Assembly: GCA_029051445.1 (NCBI GenBank)
Contig: JAIDKP010000426.1
Coordinates: 1-15,999 of the forward strand
From: Muribaculaceae bacterium
GTDB taxonomy: Bacteria > Bacteroidota > Bacteroidia > Bacteroidales > Muribaculaceae
DNA length: 15,999 nt
Reading direction: 5' to 3'
Shown here: one piece after another, positions 1 through 6,136 of the stretch
Layout of the letters: each line of letters begins with the position of its first letter
Position numbering within the stretch: the stretch's first letter is position 1
Made by a program: the position numbers and the translations under genes
The notes under the pieces: model-generated
What the model saw: the letters and a program-made list of their open reading frames with translations, nothing else
Database searches by the model: none
Told to the model about the DNA's origin: nothing

Positions 1-558
1 GTAGAGATCCTCAGTCTGTTCGACCGGAGTAATACCGTTGTGTGACAGCAGAAGTTTTGTATAGGCAAACAGGAAGGGGGAATCGGTTTTCAGATTTATG
101 ATTCCGCCGGGTTTCAGCACCGACTCGTATAAAGAGAGCATACGTGTGGCGGTAAGTCGTTTGCGTGGCTTCTGCATCTGTGGGTCGGGGAAGGTGATCC
201 ATATTGATGCTACTTCTCCGGGAGCGAAGAAGTTTGAGAGAAGCTCGATGTCGGTGCGGAGGAATGCGACGTTTTTCAGGCTTAGCGCTTCGGCCTGTTT
301 TGCTCCTGTCCACATGCGTGCGCCCTTGATGTCGATGCCGATGAAGTTGCGGTCGGGAAACTGCTTTGCGAGTCCGACGGTGTATTCGCCTTTTCCGCAT
401 CCAAGCTCAAGTGTTATCGGATTGTCGTTGCCGAAAAACTCTGCCCATTTTCCGCGCAGCGGAAATCCGCCGAGCCTGTTGAGTTCGGCCCACGGATATT
501 GAAAGACGAAGTCGAGCGACTTCATCTCACTGAATTTTTTTAGTTTGTTTTTGCCCAT
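1..558 (-). CDS. trmB: tRNA (guanine-N7-)-methyltransferase TrmB, 3' part outside the window
   Basis: SAM-dependent enzyme that methylates N7 of G46 in the variable loop of many tRNAs; cytoplasmic. 186 residues are visible, starting at the ATG at 558-556 (MGKNKLKKF), and the frame is open through base 1. The Rossmann-fold motif I reads [10 protein letters not shown], followed by [10 protein letters not shown] and the family signature [15 protein letters not shown], which is the Bacteroidetes variant of the substrate-binding FPDPW region. Family members in this phylum are about 250 residues as I recall, so roughly a quarter (C-terminal) is missing at the window edge rather than deleted. The gene is transcribed leftward, away from the LEA-like gene. 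A TAnnTTTG box lies 10 bases before the start. The identification is firm from the motifs. Confidence 0.93.
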   Translation of the reverse strand, partial: MGKNKLKKFSEMKSLDFVFQYPWAELNRLGGFPLRGKWAEFFGNDNPITLELGCGKGEYTVGLAKQFPDRNFIGIDIKGARMWTGAKQAEALSLKNVAFLRTDIELLSNFFAPGEVASIWITFPDPQMQKPRKRLTATRMLSLYESVLKPGGIINLKTDSPFLFAYTKLLLSHNGITPVEQTEDLY

Positions 559-568
559 AAGTCAGACG

Positions 569-576
569 CAAATTTA
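569..576 (-). promoter_or_regulatory. Probable -7 box of the trmB promoter (TAAATTTG)
   Basis: On the minus strand TAAATTTG matches the Bacteroidetes -7 element TAnnTTTG exactly and ends 10 bases before the trmB ATG. The transcript would therefore have a leader of only a few bases. No good TTG/TTTG -33 element is seen at the usual 19-23 base distance, so this is a moderate call based on the box and its position. Confidence 0.45.
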
Positions 577-659
577 CGACTTTTGATTTTGTCGACGGTA
601 TAAGGCACGGTTAAAAATGCAGTTGTTGTTCAGGTGAAGCGGGTGTGTGGACATGAAAT

Positions 660-697
660 CTCCCGCCTCACACTCATGGTAGAGTGCCAGACGGGAG
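660..697 (-). terminator. Imperfect hairpin 3' of the LEA-like gene, possible terminator
   Basis: CTCCCG (660-665) pairs with CGGGAG (692-697), and CACTC (671-675) pairs with GAGTG (682-686) around a 6-base loop; between the two helices is a mostly unpaired internal loop. It begins 28 bases downstream of the LEA-like stop codon. Read on the minus strand it is followed only by ATTTCATG, a weak U tract, so it may terminate that transcript poorly, or may protect the mRNA 3' end. Nothing else is recognisable between trmB and the LEA-like gene. Confidence 0.4.
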
Positions 698-724
698 TTC
701 CAGAGAGAATATATATGGTTGCGA

Positions 725-1099
725 TTAGGCCATTCTATGGGCTTTATCCTTTGCCATATCCGAGATTTGGGCGGCTTTATCGGCTATTGTGCCGAGTGTA
801 TCTGCCGATATGTCTTTGACTCGATCCTTAGCCTGGTCGATTTTGTCGGCCAGCTTGTCTTTGATACCGGAAATCTTGTCGGAAATCTGATCTTTGAGAT
901 CTCCGATTTTTTCCTGTGCCTGTTCTGCAACTTCTGTTGCCTGATCTTTGACTTGCGACAGCTGGTCTTTGGTCTGGCTTTTCAGTTGGTCATATTTGGC
1001 CTTTGCTGCGATCTTGGCGGAGTTTATTGATATTTCCGCTGACTCTGCCGATACTTTTCCGGCTGTGTCGGCTATGATCTGGTTCACGTCTGTTTTCAT
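725..1099 (-). CDS. Small charged helical protein with 11-residue repeats (LEA group 3-like)
   Basis: A 124-residue protein of unknown function. From about residue 36 to 101 it is a run of six 11-residue units, clearest in the last three: KDQISDKISGI, KDKLADKIDQA and KDRVKDISADT; earlier units are YDQLKSQTKDQ, LSQVKDQATEV and AEQAQEKIGDL. Hydrophobic residues recur at unit positions 4 and 8 with acidic residues at 2 and 6. This undecad pattern is typical of group 3 late-embryogenesis-abundant proteins and of apolipoprotein- or synuclein-like amphipathic helices. There is no Cys, Pro, Trp or Phe, no signal peptide and no membrane segment, so it is probably cytoplasmic. The start at MKTDVNQ was preferred over an upstream in-frame ATG at 1204 because A-rich ACAAAAACAACAGAT precedes it and the extra 35 residues look like translated non-coding DNA. 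The gene stands alone, divergent from ybeY. A stress-protectant or membrane-surface role is inference only. Confidence 0.72.
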   Translation of the reverse strand: MKTDVNQIIADTAGKVSAESAEISINSAKIAAKAKYDQLKSQTKDQLSQVKDQATEVAEQAQEKIGDLKDQISDKISGIKDKLADKIDQAKDRVKDISADTLGTIADKAAQISDMAKDKAHRMA

Positions 1100-1301
1100 A
1101 TCTGTTGTTTTTGTGTGTTTGCAAGTAAAACATGTCAGTTGGGCTGTTGGTTCTGTTGTCTGTTCTATTTTGATGTTTTTTATGAAGTATGAAAATGTGT
1201 TCAATCTTCTGGTATATAGATCGGTAGGTGTCTGTTTTGGCTTCTGAGAATTTAGTGTTTGGATTCTTGCGGGAGTCTATGCGAAGAAATTGGGTCAGGT
1301 G

Positions 1302-1339
1302 TGTTAATCGGCATAAACAATTGTTAAATCTGATTAACA
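1302..1339. repeat. TGTTAATC repeat cluster upstream of the ybeY promoter
   Basis: TGTTAATC at 1302-1309 is a perfect inverted repeat of GATTAACA at 1332-1339, 22 bases apart. Between them, TGTTAAATC at 1322-1330 repeats the motif with one extra A, and its TGTTAA also forms a closer inverted repeat, TGTTAA-N6-TTAACA (1322-1339). The cluster ends 8 bases before the putative -33 TTG. It could be an operator for an activator or repressor, or a hairpin. The repeats are seen directly; the role is inferred. Confidence 0.5.
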
Positions 1340-1347
1340 GTGATCCC

Positions 1348-1380
1348 TTGTATGAAATTGCGGTCAATGAGTTATCTTTG
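1348..1380 (+). promoter_or_regulatory. Bacteroidetes-type promoter for the ybeY-mnmG unit
   Basis: TTG at 1348-1350 and TATCTTTG at 1373-1380, separated by 22 bases, fit the primary sigma factor consensus of Bacteroidetes (TTG/TTTG, about 19-23 bases, TAnnTTTG). The -7 box ends 27 bases before the chosen ybeY ATG, giving a leader of about 20 bases. This position also argues against the longer upstream ybeY start. Confidence 0.65.
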
Positions 1381-1407
1381 AATGATAGTTTATCCGGCAT
1401 ATTTGAT

Positions 1408-1854
1408 ATGAATGTATTTCAGTGGACGGTCGCCGGCACAGCAGAGTTGCCGACGCTGAATTTCGGTCTCCTTGAGCAGTGGCTTCAGGAAGTCGCCCGA
1501 AGTCACGGCAAGCTTGTAGGGGATCTTAATTATGTGTTTTGTGATGACGAGGAGATTCTCCGCGTCAACAGGCAATTTCTCGATCACGACTATTATACCG
1601 ATATTATAACCTTTGACCGCTCGGGGAGGGGAGTGGTGAGGGGGGACATGTATATATCGCTTGACACAGTGCAAAGCAATGCGGTGGATTGTCGTGCCGC
1701 TTATGACACCGAGTTGAATCGTGTGGTGGTTCATGGGCTTCTGCATTTGTGTGGTATCAACGACAAGGGTCCGGGTGAGCGGGAGATTATGGAGCGTCAT
1801 GAAGACGAGGCGCTGAGTCTGCTTAAAAGTATTACGACAGGTAATGAAGTTTGA
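1408..1854 (+). CDS. ybeY: Endoribonuclease / rRNA maturation factor YbeY
   Basis: Zinc-dependent single-strand endoribonuclease of the UPF0054 family, involved in 16S rRNA 3'-end maturation and ribosome quality control. At 148 residues it has normal family length. It contains FCDDEEI, the FLDHDYYTDIITFD segment, RGDMYISLD, and the metal site HGLLHLCGIND. In the usual motif H-x3-H-x5-H, the first two positions are H109 and H113, while the third is D119; the same change is present in Bacteroides homologues as I recall them, so it is probably a lineage feature rather than a defect. The ATG at 1408 was chosen because MNVFQWTVAG matches the expected N-terminus and the promoter lies just upstream. 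It is the first gene of the unit and overlaps mnmG by 11 bases, suggesting translational coupling. Confidence 0.93.
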   Translation: MNVFQWTVAGTAELPTLNFGLLEQWLQEVARSHGKLVGDLNYVFCDDEEILRVNRQFLDHDYYTDIITFDRSGRGVVRGDMYISLDTVQSNAVDCRAAYDTELNRVVVHGLLHLCGINDKGPGEREIMERHEDEALSLLKSITTGNEV

Positions 1855-3724
1855 TTTCGATATAATTGTTGTCGGAGCCGGCCATGCCGGCTGTGAGGCG
1901 GCGAGAGCGGCTGCGCTGCTCGGGTCATCGGTTCTCCTGGTGACGATGGATCTTAACAAGATTGCCCAGATGAGCTGCAATCCTGCTATAGGCGGTATCG
2001 CAAAGGGGCAGATTGTAAGAGAAATCGATGCCTTGGGCGGATTTACCGCTATTGCGACAGACAGGTCGTCGATCCAGTTCAGGATGCTGAACTTATCGAA
2101 AGGGCCTTCGGTTTGGAGTCCGCGTTCGCAGTGCGACCGCATGGCTTTCAGTCATGAGTGGCGCGATGAACTTGAATCAATTGCCGGACTATCTTTCTGG
2201 CAGGATTCGGTCACGGCTGTTCTGTGGGATGACAACGGTAACGCTTCGGGGGTTGTCACTTCGCTTGGCGTGGAGTTTAAGGCGCGGGCGGTGATAATCA
2301 CGGCGGGTACTTTCCTTGACGGACTCATGCATATGGGACGTCATATGTGGGAGGGTGGACGCATTGCCGAGCCTGCAAGTCGCGGGTTAGGTGACCAGCT
2401 TGGCGATGTCGGAATCCGTACCGGAAGGATGAAGACGGGTACTCCTGTGCGTCTCGACGGGCGTACGATCAGGTGGGATCTTGCTGAGGTGCAGCCGCTG
2501 GATGCTGTGTCCGGAAAGTTCAGCTTTCTGCCGGATGTTTGCTACTCTTTGCGTCAGCGAGAGTGTTACACTGTTCAGACTAATGAGGAAACTCATCGTA
2601 TCATAAGGGAAGGACTGTGTGATTCGCCCCTTTACAACGGGCAGATAAACAGTATCGGTCCACGCTATTGCCCGAGTATCGAGACTAAGATCGTTACTTT
2701 CCCGGAACGGCAGTCGCATATGCTCCATATTGAACCTGAGGGTGCTGACACGGCAGAGTGTTATCTTAACGGTTTTTCATCGTCGCTTCCGTTTGATGTT
2801 CAGCTTCGGGCGATGCGTACAATTCCGGCCCTGGCCGAAGCTCAGATGTATCGTCCCGGATATGCGATCGAATACACTTATTTTGATCCTACGCAGTTGT
2901 CGCATTCGCTTGAGTCGAAGGTTCGCCCCGGCTTGTATTTTGCCGGTCAGGTGAACGGCACGACCGGATATGAGGAGGCGGCTGCACAGGGGTTGATTGC
3001 CGGTATTAATGCTCACCGTAAAATCTGCGGTAAGGAGCCGGTTGTGCTCCGTCGAGATCAGGCCTATATCGGGGTTTTGATTGACGACCTTGTCATGAAG
3101 GGTGTCGATGAGCCTTACCGCATGTTTACGTCCAGAGCCGAGTACCGAATACTGCTCCGTCAGGATAACGCCGACGAGCGTCTTACTCCGGTGGGGGAGG
3201 AGATCGGTCTCGTGAGCGAGCAACGTCTGTCGCTGTTTGTCGGTAAGCGATTCTGTGTAGAGAATTTCATGGAGTATCTAAGAACGACATCTTATACTCC
3301 GGCGGAGGTGAACGGCTATCTTGGGGAGCTTGGATCTTCAGAGGTGGTTCAGCCAGGCAGACTGTCAGAAATACTTGCTCGTCCCGGTGTCACAATCAAG
3401 GGGCTTGCCGGTGTGTGTGGCGGTCTGAAGGATTATATAGAAAAGGTGGATGACAGCCGCATCGATGAGATTATTTCGTCGGTTGAGATCTCTATAAAGT
3501 ACCGAGGCTATATTGACCGGGAGAGGGAGAATGCCGAGAAGCTTCAGAGGCTTGACCGGTTGAAACTTCCTTCTGATCTTGACTACATGTCGATGGCTGC
3601 GCTCTCTACCGAAGCGAGGCAGAAGCTGACCCGTATGCGGCCTTTGTCGATAGCGCAGGCTTCGAGGATTCCGGGCGTTTCACCTTCGGATATCAATGTG
3701 CTGCTGTTGATGTTAGGTAGATAA
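1844..3724 (+). CDS. mnmG: tRNA uridine-5-carboxymethylaminomethyl modification enzyme MnmG (GidA)
   Basis: FAD-binding subunit that, with MnmE, makes the cmnm5U group at wobble U34 of tRNAs reading split codon boxes. It has 626 residues, normal full length. The N-terminal dinucleotide fold carries GAGHAGCEAA (11-20). The family block DLNKIAQMSCNPAIGGIAKG contains conserved Cys45, and PRYCPSIE (273-280) contains the other conserved cysteine, Cys276. Further signatures are NGTTGYEEAAAQG (371-383) and MFTSRAEYRILLRQDNADER (427-446), followed by the helical C-terminal domain that contacts MnmE and tRNA. The start ATG lies inside the end of ybeY; its TAA shares one base with an ATG upstream of the probable apt start. 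MnmE is not in the window. The gene is often close to the replication origin, which agrees with the parS site directly after it. Confidence 0.98.
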   Translation: MKFDFDIIVVGAGHAGCEAARAAALLGSSVLLVTMDLNKIAQMSCNPAIGGIAKGQIVREIDALGGFTAIATDRSSIQFRMLNLSKGPSVWSPRSQCDRMAFSHEWRDELESIAGLSFWQDSVTAVLWDDNGNASGVVTSLGVEFKARAVIITAGTFLDGLMHMGRHMWEGGRIAEPASRGLGDQLGDVGIRTGRMKTGTPVRLDGRTIRWDLAEVQPLDAVSGKFSFLPDVCYSLRQRECYTVQTNEETHRIIREGLCDSPLYNGQINSIGPRYCPSIETKIVTFPERQSHMLHIEPEGADTAECYLNGFSSSLPFDVQLRAMRTIPALAEAQMYRPGYAIEYTYFDPTQLSHSLESKVRPGLYFAGQVNGTTGYEEAAAQGLIAGINAHRKICGKEPVVLRRDQAYIGVLIDDLVMKGVDEPYRMFTSRAEYRILLRQDNADERLTPVGEEIGLVSEQRLSLFVGKRFCVENFMEYLRTTSYTPAEVNGYLGELGSSEVVQPGRLSEILARPGVTIKGLAGVCGGLKDYIEKVDDSRIDEIISSVEISIKYRGYIDRERENAEKLQRLDRLKLPSDLDYMSMAALSTEARQKLTRMRPLSIAQASRIPGVSPSDINVLLLMLGR

Positions 3725-3740
3725 TGTTTCACGTGGAACA
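3725..3740. other. parS: parS centromere site (ParB-binding)
   Basis: The plus strand reads TGTTTCACGTGGAACA; its reverse complement, TGTTCCACGTGAAACA, is identical to the classical 16-bp parS site defined in Bacillus subtilis and conserved across bacterial chromosomes. It is a palindrome around CACGTG with one asymmetric pair. It directly follows the mnmG stop and precedes the probable apt ATG at 3745. ParB binds such sites and, with ParA and SMC, organises origin segregation; chromosomal parS sites cluster around oriC. Two other CACGTG cores in the window (7657, 12547) lack the flanking bases, so this is the only site here. No parA or parB gene is present. Confidence 0.85.
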
Positions 3741-3744
3741 AATT

Positions 3745-4281
3745 ATGATAAAAGAAATGAATATAGATTACGTTAAAGGTCGTGTGAGAGATGTTGTGGA
3801 TTTTCCCCAGAAGGGAGTTGTCTTCAGAGATCTCACAACAGCGTTTAAAGACCCTGTGGCTTTGCGGATGATCGGGGATGGTCTGGCAGAGTTATACAAG
3901 GACAAAGGGGTGACTAAAGTTGTAGGTATTGAATCCCGTGGCTTTATCGGCGGATCGATACTTGCAGATCGTCTCGGTGCCGGTTTTGTGCCCGTGAGGA
4001 AGCCGGGAAAGCTTCCTGCAGACACGATAAGGGAATCGTATTCCAAAGAGTATGGCACGGATACAATAGAAGTGCATCGTGATGCAATAGACGAAAATGA
4101 TATTGTGGTCATTCACGACGATGTCCTTGCGACAGGCGGAACGATGCTTGCCGCGTATCGTCTTATAAAGAGTATGAACCCCAAGAAAGTCTATATAAAC
4201 TTCATTATAGATCTGACGATGCTCGGCGGCCGCGAAAAGATGCCTGCCGATGTGGAGGTGACAGCGCTGATCGAGTATTGA
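3745..4281 (+). CDS. apt: Adenine phosphoribosyltransferase
   Basis: Purine-salvage enzyme making AMP and PPi from adenine and PRPP in the cytoplasm. From the ATG at 3745 it has 178 residues, close to E. coli Apt (183). The PRPP loop is VVIHDDVLATGGTML (121-135); GIESRGFIGG (61-70) and VRKPGKLP (84-91) are the other family signatures, and FPQKGVVFRDLTT lies near the N-terminus. The frame also opens at 3724, where the ATG overlaps the mnmG stop (TAATG), adding MFHVEQI. Those residues are encoded by the parS site and lie before the family N-terminus, so I prefer 3745, which is preceded by GGAACAAATT; use of 3724 by coupling to mnmG is possible. uvrC starts 12 bases downstream. Confidence 0.95.
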   Translation: MIKEMNIDYVKGRVRDVVDFPQKGVVFRDLTTAFKDPVALRMIGDGLAELYKDKGVTKVVGIESRGFIGGSILADRLGAGFVPVRKPGKLPADTIRESYSKEYGTDTIEVHRDAIDENDIVVIHDDVLATGGTMLAAYRLIKSMNPKKVYINFIIDLTMLGGREKMPADVEVTALIEY

Positions 4282-4293
4282 GAATTTCTGCGG

Positions 4294-6117
4294 ATGGCTA
4301 AGCATCTCGATAGAAAACCCGATGAGCTCAGGGAGAAGATAAGAATTCTACCGGAGACTCCGGGTGTCTATACCTACTACGACAGCAGCGGGACAGTAAT
4401 CTATGTCGGAAAGGCGAAAAACTTGAAACGGCGCGTGTCGTCGTATTTCAACCGGACTCATGACAGGCTGCGCACAAATCTGCTTGTAAGGGCTATCGCC
4501 GATATGAGCTATATTGTTGTTCCGACCGAGCAGGATGCTTTGAATCTGGAAAGCTCCATGATCAAAGAATATCAGCCAAGATATAATGTCCTGTTGAAAG
4601 ATGACAAGAGCTATCCGTGGATCTGTCTTACCTCGGAGATGTATCCGCGTGTGTTCATGACGCGAAACCGCGTGCGCGACGGATCTAAATACTATGGACC
4701 GTATACCGACGGAAATGCGGTGAAGTCGGTGCTTTCGATCATACGTGAGCTTTATCCGTTGCGTACGTGTCGCACCCTTATAACCCTGGAGTTTATAGAG
4801 CGTGGCAGGGGGCGGCTATGTCTGTCATACCACATGCACCGCTGCAAAGGATGCTGCAAAGGGCTGATCACGGCGGAGGCATACGCTGAATATATTGACC
4901 GTGTCAGGCAGATTCTGAAAGGGGAGACAAAGGAGCTGATGGATTATCTTCGTTCCGAGATGCAACGACTGTCGGCGGCACTCCGGTTTGAGGACGCGCA
5001 GGAACTGAAACTGCAGTATGAGGCTGTGGCGCGTTACAGGGCCAGAAGTGTTATAATCTCTCAGACGATTGAAGATGTCGATGTCTTTGGGGTGGACGAG
5101 GATGAAGAGGACGTTTTTGTTAACTACATGCATGTGCGCCGTGGAGCGGTCGTTGGAAGCATGACGCTCCAGTACAGGCGCATGATGGAGGAAAGCGTCG
5201 GCGAAATGATAGCCTATGCCATGCATGAGGTGAAAGAGGTGACCGGCGCGGTCTATGAAGAAGTTGTTGTGCCGGAGGTGCCGGATATAGTCCCCGAGGG
5301 TGTAACGTTTACAGTGCCTCAGCGCGGAGATAAGGCCAAACTGCTTGAAGTGTCGTGCAAGAATGCCCGTCAGTGCAGGATCGATGCCCTGAAGCAGATG
5401 GAGCATCTTGATCCGGAGAAACGAACGATGAGGATTCTCGAGCGCATTAAAAAGGATTTCAGACTCTCGGAATTGCCGCGGCATATCGAATGTTTCGATA
5501 ACTCGAATACTCAAGGAACAAATCCGGTCGCATCGTGCGTAGTGTTTAAGAATGCCAGGCCGTCAAAAAAGGATTACCGACATTTCAATATAAAGACTGT
5601 AGAGGGTCCTGATGACTTTGCCTCGATGAAAGAGGTGCTGACACGACGTTACACAAGACTTGTGAGTGAAGGTGAGGGGTTGCCACAGCTTATAGTGGTG
5701 GATGGAGGCAAGGGGCAGCTCAGTTCGGCTGTAGAGGCTCTTGAGGAAATCGGCTTGCGGGGGGTGATAGCAGTGGTGGGTATCGCCAAACGTCTTGAGG
5801 AAATTTATTTTCCCGGCGACAGTGTGCCACTGTATATTGACAAAAACTCGGAATCGTTGCGCGTTGTGCAGCAGCTGCGCGATGAGGCGCACAGATTCGG
5901 TATCACACATCACCGCAACAGGCGCAGCAAATCGCAGCTTGTAAGCGAGCTCGACAGTATCAAGGGGGTCGGAGAGGTTACAAAGGCCGCGCTTTTCAAA
6001 AAATTCAAAAGCGTGAAACGCATGAAGGAAGCTTCGGCCGACGAACTGAGCCAGGCAGTGGGACCATCCAAGGCCGGCATCCTGTACGCAGCATTTCATC
6101 CGGAAAAAATACAATAA
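4294..6117 (+). CDS. uvrC: Excinuclease ABC subunit C (UvrC)
   Basis: Dual-incision nuclease of nucleotide excision repair, acting with UvrA and UvrB at bulky DNA lesions. It has 607 residues, full family length. Domains in order are: the GIY-YIG nuclease (about 20-100) with PGVYTYYDSSGTVIYVGKAK, the basic RR at 46-47 and catalytic-type Glu86 in LNLESSMIKEYQPRYN; a Cys cluster (CLSYHMHRCKGCCKG); a UVR domain for UvrB contact (LRFEDAQELKLQYEAV); an RNase H-like nuclease with IECFDNSNTQGTNPVAS; and C-terminal helix-hairpin-helix repeats (SIKGVGEVTKAALFKKF). It lies 12 bases after apt and 19 before the flippase gene, within the same unit. No defects were seen. Confidence 0.97.
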   Translation: MAKHLDRKPDELREKIRILPETPGVYTYYDSSGTVIYVGKAKNLKRRVSSYFNRTHDRLRTNLLVRAIADMSYIVVPTEQDALNLESSMIKEYQPRYNVLLKDDKSYPWICLTSEMYPRVFMTRNRVRDGSKYYGPYTDGNAVKSVLSIIRELYPLRTCRTLITLEFIERGRGRLCLSYHMHRCKGCCKGLITAEAYAEYIDRVRQILKGETKELMDYLRSEMQRLSAALRFEDAQELKLQYEAVARYRARSVIISQTIEDVDVFGVDEDEEDVFVNYMHVRRGAVVGSMTLQYRRMMEESVGEMIAYAMHEVKEVTGAVYEEVVVPEVPDIVPEGVTFTVPQRGDKAKLLEVSCKNARQCRIDALKQMEHLDPEKRTMRILERIKKDFRLSELPRHIECFDNSNTQGTNPVASCVVFKNARPSKKDYRHFNIKTVEGPDDFASMKEVLTRRYTRLVSEGEGLPQLIVVDGGKGQLSSAVEALEEIGLRGVIAVVGIAKRLEEIYFPGDSVPLYIDKNSESLRVVQQLRDEAHRFGITHHRNRRSKSQLVSELDSIKGVGEVTKAALFKKFKSVKRMKEASADELSQAVGPSKAGILYAAFHPEKIQ

Positions 6118-6136
6118 CTGTAACAACAAGCATACA

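Larger units (their letters stand above)
1100..1407. other. Non-coding region between the divergent LEA-like gene and ybeY
   Basis: 308 bases without a convincing gene. The left half is T-rich on the plus strand and must hold the promoter of the LEA-like gene; TTTTACTTGC on the minus strand (1130-1121) is a poor match to the -7 consensus and is the only candidate seen. The right half holds the TGTTAATC repeat cluster and the ybeY promoter. The ybeY frame is open upstream to an ATG at 1228, but this extension contains the promoter elements and exceeds the family length, so it is treated as non-coding. Confidence 0.6.

Noticed and set aside
719..1247. Hydrophobic plus-strand frames over the LEA-like gene (103 and 99 codons)
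   Set aside because: They are the complement of Lys/Asp/Gln-rich codons, which read as Phe/Leu/Val; the minus-strand frame has the 11-residue periodicity and a proper start.
1228..1407. 60-codon upstream extension of ybeY
   Set aside because: It contains the repeat cluster and the TAnnTTTG promoter, has no family similarity, and would make YbeY about 208 residues instead of about 148.
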